A stretch of DNA of 64,000 nt, from positions 558,001-622,000 of the forward strand of contig NZ_CP071130.1 in assembly GCF_017220215.1 (NCBI RefSeq), written 5' to 3'. This DNA is from Caballeronia sp. M1242 (GTDB taxonomy: Bacteria; Pseudomonadota; Gammaproteobacteria; Burkholderiales; Burkholderiaceae). Shown in pieces: positions 60,599-64,000 of this stretch; positions within the stretch are counted from its first letter, which is position 1; each line of letters begins with the position of its first letter. The translations under genes and the position numbers were made by a program. Under the pieces are notes generated by a model, which had not been told where the DNA came from, did not search any database, and saw only the letters and a program-made list of their open reading frames with translations.

Positions 60599-63500
60599 AT
60601 GCATCTGTTACGCACGACGCCCGGAGGTTTTGTCGATGACGCGGCAGGCGTCATGCGTATCGAGCAGACGCGCGCACCGATCGTCGTGCTGAGTTCGGCG
60701 GATACCACGCTCGCGCTACTTGCAAGCGTGTTTCCGCGTCTGGAGCCGGGCTTTCCCGAAGTGCGGCTCGCGAATCAATCGTTTCTGCGCCAGCCCGCAT
60801 CGGTCGACTTCTATATCGACGATGTATTGCGTCATGCGCGCGTCGTCATCGTCGATCATCTCGGCGGTGAATCATACTGGCCTTATGGCATCGAGCGAAT
60901 CGTGGCGCTCGCCGAGCGCGAGAAGCAGATGCTCGCCATGTTCTCGGGCGATCTCACCGAAGACCCGAACCTGATCAGCAAGAGCACCGCGGAGGCCGCG
61001 TTCTGCCGCGAGTTGTCGCGCTATCTGCGCGAAGGCGGCGCGGGCAATGCCGAGGAATTTTTGCGCGCGATCGGTCATCGCGCGTTCGGCTTCGGTCGCG
61101 CGCCGCAAGCGCCGCGTCCGCTGCCTGTCGTGGCCATCTATCATCCCGAGCGCGACATCGCCGCAATCGACGACTGGCGCGCGCGATGGACCGAAGGCGC
61201 GCCCGTCGTCGCGATCCTGTTTTATCGCGCGCATCTGCAAGCGGGCAACACCGCTGTATTCGATGCGCTCATCGAAGCGCTCGAAAAGGAAGGGCTGAAT
61301 CCGCTGCCGATTGCGATCGCTTCCCTCAAGGAAAGCGTGAGCCGCGAAGTGATCGCGCGCTTGTGCATGGAGCATCGCGCATCGCTCGTATTGAACACGA
61401 CTGCGTTTGCAGCAAGCGTGATCGGCGAAAGCGAAGACTTCGACATCGCGGGCGATGCGCCCGTCCTGCAAGTGATATTGAGCGGCGGCAATCGCGAAGA
61501 CTGGGAAAAGGACAACCACGGCCTCAATTCGCGCGATGTAGCGATGCATGTCGCGCTGCCCGAGGTCGATGGCCGCATCATCACGCGCGCGGTCAGCTTC
61601 AAGGGACTCGCGTATCACTGTGCGCAGACGCAAGTGGACGTGGTCCGTTATCAGGCCGATGCCGAACGCGTGCGCTTCGTCGCCGAGTTGAGTCGCCGCT
61701 GGTGCAAGCTGCGGCATACGCCCAACCACGAGAAACGCATCGCGCTCGTGCTCGCCAACTATCCGGCGAGCGAAGGACGCATCGGAAACGGCGTGGGACT
61801 CGATACGCCGGCATCCGCGATCGGCATCCTGTCGATGCTCGCCCGCGAAGGCTATCGCGTGGGCGAATTGCCGGAGAGCGGCGACGCGCTCATCGCTGCG
61901 TTGACGCGAGGCGTGACGAACGATCCCGTGGTTCGCGATATGCGGCCGGCGTTGCAAAGCCTCTCGCTCGACGACTATCTCGACGCTTATCGCGCGTTGC
62001 CCGCCGATGCGCGCGCCGCGCTCGAAAAGACGTGGGGCGCGCCGCAAGACGATCCGACATTGAGGCGCGGCCGCTTCATGATCGCGGGCTATCGCTGCGG
62101 CGACGTGTTCGTCGGCATTCAGCCGTCGCGGTCGCGCGAGCGTAACGACTACGCGAGCTATCACGATGCCGAACTCGTTCCGCCGCACTCCTATCTCGCG
62201 TTCTATTTCTGGCTGCGCATGCGCTTCAACGCGGACGCGCTGGTGCATGTCGGCAAACACGGCAATCTGGAATGGCTGCCGGGCAAGAGCGTCGCGCTGT
62301 CGGCATCGTGCTGGCCTGATCTGATTCTCGGCCCGATGCCGCATCTTTATCCGTTCATCGTCAATGACCCGGGCGAGGGCAGTCAGGCCAAGCGGCGGGC
62401 ACAAGCGGTCATCATCGATCATCTGATGCCGCCGCTTACGCGCGCCGAGAACTATGGTCCGCTGCAAGACCTCGAACGGCAAGTCGATGAGTACTACGAA
62501 GCATTGATGGTCGACGTTCGACGCGCGAAGCTGTTGCGCAAGTCCATACTGGCGAGCATCGTCGAGAACAAGCTGCACGAAGAACTCGGCCTCGATGCCC
62601 CGCGCGATACATCGGGAGAAGACGCGTTGCTCACGCGCGCCGATGCTTACCTGTGCGAGCTGAAAGAAGCGCAGATTCGCGATGGGCTCCATGTTTTCGG
62701 CGTGTCTCCGGAAGGTGTGCACCGACGCGATACGCTGCTTGCGCTCGGGCGTTTTCCGATCGGCGACGGTCAGGGCGCGAATGCAAGTCTGATCACTGCG
62801 CTCGCACGCGACCTGCAATTAGGCGACGACTTCGATCCGCTCGACGCCGACTGGGCCGCGCCGTGGCAGGGACCGCGTCCGCAGGCATTGCAGTCGATGA
62901 GTGATGCTCCCTGGCGTCATCACGGCGACACGCGCGAGCGGCTGGAATGCCTCGCCATGCAACTTCTTGAAGGCGAAGCAACTGCGCCCGGTCCGCATAC
63001 GCAACGCGTGCTGGAACGCTTGCATGGCGATCTGCTCGCGCGGCTGGATGCATGCGGACCGCAAGAGTCGCTGCAACTGAAACGCGGCCTCGAAGGCCGC
63101 TTCGTTCCGCCGGGGCCGAGCGGTTCGCCATCGCGCGGCAGACCCGACGTGCTGCCGACAGGGCGTAACTTCTATTCGGTCGATACGCGAGCATTGCCGA
63201 CGCAAGCGGCCTGGTCGCTCGGGCTCAAGTCGGCAAACATGCTCGTCGAGCGGCACGTGCAGGACCACGGCGATTATCCGCGTGCCATCGGTCTGTCGGT
63301 GTGGGGCACCGCCACCATGCGCACCGGCGGCGACGACATCGCGCAGGCGTTCGCGCTCATCGGCGTGCGGCCGAAATGGGCGGCGGGCAGCCATCGCGTC
63401 ACCGACTTCGAGATTTTGCCGATCTCCATTTTCAACCGGCCGCGCATCGACGTGACGCTGCGTGTATCTGGCTTTTTCCGCGATGCATTCGCGAATCTCA

Positions 63501-64000
63501 TGCATCTGTTCGATGCAGCCGTGCAGGCCATCGCGGAACTCGAAGACGAGCCGGAAGACGTCAATCCGATTCGCGCGCGTATTCTGCGTGAGCGCGATGA
63601 GTTGATCGGACGCGGCATCGATGCCAAGGAAGCCCGGCTGCGTGCCGGCTGGCGCGTGTTCAGCACGAAGCCGGGCGCGTACGGCGCGGGCTTGCAAGAA
63701 CTCATCGACATGAAGCAATGGGAAACCGATGCCGACCTGTCCGCCGCTTATCAAAGCACGGGCGGCTATGCTTATTCGCAGGCCGGCGATGGCGTCGAAG
63801 CGCGTTCGACCTTCGGCGCGCGGCTCTCGACACTCGATGTGGTGCTTCAGAATCAGGATAACCGCGAGCACGACTTGCTCGATTCGAACGACTATCACCA
63901 GTTTCAGGGCGGAATGATCGCGGCGGTGCGTTACTTGGCGGGCGTGCAGCCGCAGGCGTACAACGCGGATCACAGCAACCCCGCCGCGCCGCGCATGCGC
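60599..64000 (+). CDS. cobN: Cobaltochelatase subunit CobN (partial, C-terminus off the right edge)
   Basis: 1134 codons are visible from the ATG at 60599 (MHLLRTTPGGFVDDAAGVMR), open to the window edge; family members have about 1270 residues. Characteristic segments: ILSGGNREDWEKDNHGLNSRDVAMHVALPEVDGRIITRAVSFKGL, HTPNHEKRIALVLANYP, the metal-site region LVHVGKHGNLEWLPGKSVALS, and IGLSVWGTATMRTGGDDIAQAFALIGVRP. It inserts Co2+ into hydrogenobyrinic acid a,c-diamide with ATP (with CobS and CobT), the hallmark of the aerobic pathway. The frame is uninterrupted throughout. Confidence 0.96.
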   Translation, partial: MHLLRTTPGGFVDDAAGVMRIEQTRAPIVVLSSADTTLALLASVFPRLEPGFPEVRLANQSFLRQPASVDFYIDDVLRHARVVIVDHLGGESYWPYGIERIVALAEREKQMLAMFSGDLTEDPNLISKSTAEAAFCRELSRYLREGGAGNAEEFLRAIGHRAFGFGRAPQAPRPLPVVAIYHPERDIAAIDDWRARWTEGAPVVAILFYRAHLQAGNTAVFDALIEALEKEGLNPLPIAIASLKESVSREVIARLCMEHRASLVLNTTAFAASVIGESEDFDIAGDAPVLQVILSGGNREDWEKDNHGLNSRDVAMHVALPEVDGRIITRAVSFKGLAYHCAQTQVDVVRYQADAERVRFVAELSRRWCKLRHTPNHEKRIALVLANYPASEGRIGNGVGLDTPASAIGILSMLAREGYRVGELPESGDALIAALTRGVTNDPVVRDMRPALQSLSLDDYLDAYRALPADARAALEKTWGAPQDDPTLRRGRFMIAGYRCGDVFVGIQPSRSRERNDYASYHDAELVPPHSYLAFYFWLRMRFNADALVHVGKHGNLEWLPGKSVALSASCWPDLILGPMPHLYPFIVNDPGEGSQAKRRAQAVIIDHLMPPLTRAENYGPLQDLERQVDEYYEALMVDVRRAKLLRKSILASIVENKLHEELGLDAPRDTSGEDALLTRADAYLCELKEAQIRDGLHVFGVSPEGVHRRDTLLALGRFPIGDGQGANASLITALARDLQLGDDFDPLDADWAAPWQGPRPQALQSMSDAPWRHHGDTRERLECLAMQLLEGEATAPGPHTQRVLERLHGDLLARLDACGPQESLQLKRGLEGRFVPPGPSGSPSRGRPDVLPTGRNFYSVDTRALPTQAAWSLGLKSANMLVERHVQDHGDYPRAIGLSVWGTATMRTGGDDIAQAFALIGVRPKWAAGSHRVTDFEILPISIFNRPRIDVTLRVSGFFRDAFANLMHLFDAAVQAIAELEDEPEDVNPIRARILRERDELIGRGIDAKEARLRAGWRVFSTKPGAYGAGLQELIDMKQWETDADLSAAYQSTGGYAYSQAGDGVEARSTFGARLSTLDVVLQNQDNREHDLLDSNDYHQFQGGMIAAVRYLAGVQPQAYNADHSNPAAPRMR

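Noticed and set aside
60872-63973. Long minus-strand frames opposite cobN
   Set aside because: They mirror the cobN reading frame and show no ribosome site or conserved motif.

Overview
The window is GC-rich DNA from a member of the Burkholderiaceae, most likely Paraburkholderia, Caballeronia or Burkholderia. The evidence is several lineage-typical small families (three DUF4148 proteins, one DUF3331 protein), a ceoR/llpE/ceoAB/opcM-like efflux locus, a NasS/NasT nitrate-sensing pair, and an aerobic (late cobalt insertion) cobalamin cluster. No rRNA, tRNA, insertion sequence, prophage or CRISPR array was recognised. Both ends cut through genes: nasS on the left, cobN on the right.

Region 1 (1-11037) is a nitrate-assimilation island. 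A minus-strand unit (cobA, nasT, nasS) faces a plus-strand unit (nitrate MFS transporter, nirB, nirD, FAD oxidoreductase, nasA). The 574-bp gap between them carries, on each side, a -24/-12 sigma-54 promoter and a leader with two stem-loops sharing the hexaloop AACGGC. An intrinsic terminator overlaps the second stem-loop in each leader. Three GCAC-N7-GTGC dyads lie between the promoters. This reads as NtrC/RpoN activation combined with NasT (ANTAR) antitermination. NasT lies inside one of the two units, so it probably controls its own synthesis, and the siroheme enzyme CobA is made together with the siroheme enzyme NirB.

Region 2 (11051-19273) is a minus-strand RND efflux operon (pump, adaptor, outer-membrane factor) followed by an OmpR-type regulator and sensor kinase. 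Region 3 (19503-32513) is mixed: two DUF4148 proteins, a frame-disrupted mntH, motAB with a candidate sigma-28 promoter and a leader hairpin, an XRE/MmyB regulator, two MFS transporters, an orphan response regulator, a frame-disrupted DUF2628 gene, a DUF333 lipoprotein and an HtrA-like protease.

Region 4 (32563-42461) holds an Ap4A phosphorylase-like gene, two tandem paralogous 37-aa peptide genes, an Lrp regulator divergent from a stand-alone homodimeric pyruvate dehydrogenase E1, a phosphoribosyltransferase, a 65-aa peptide gene with a strong terminator, an NAD(P)-binding protein and a DUF3331 gene. It also holds a non-coding stretch with three degenerate tandem repeats of about 260 bp, and a 48-aa peptide gene behind a DUF4148 gene. 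Region 5 (42715-50764) is a LysR regulator divergent from llpE-ceoA-ceoB-opcM-like genes.

Region 6 (50910-64000) has PPK2, an ornithine-cyclodeaminase-family protein and two small ABM/DUF1428 proteins, then the cobalt/cobalamin block: a CobC-like phosphatase, a riboswitch-controlled cbtBA cobalt transporter, cobE-cobO-cobB-DUF1289 on the minus strand, and cobW-cobN on the plus strand. The last two units are driven by back-to-back cobalamin riboswitches that look like an inverted duplication. The least explained items are the tandem 37-aa peptides and the 260-bp repeats; the best-supported regulatory observation is the twin NasT leader region.
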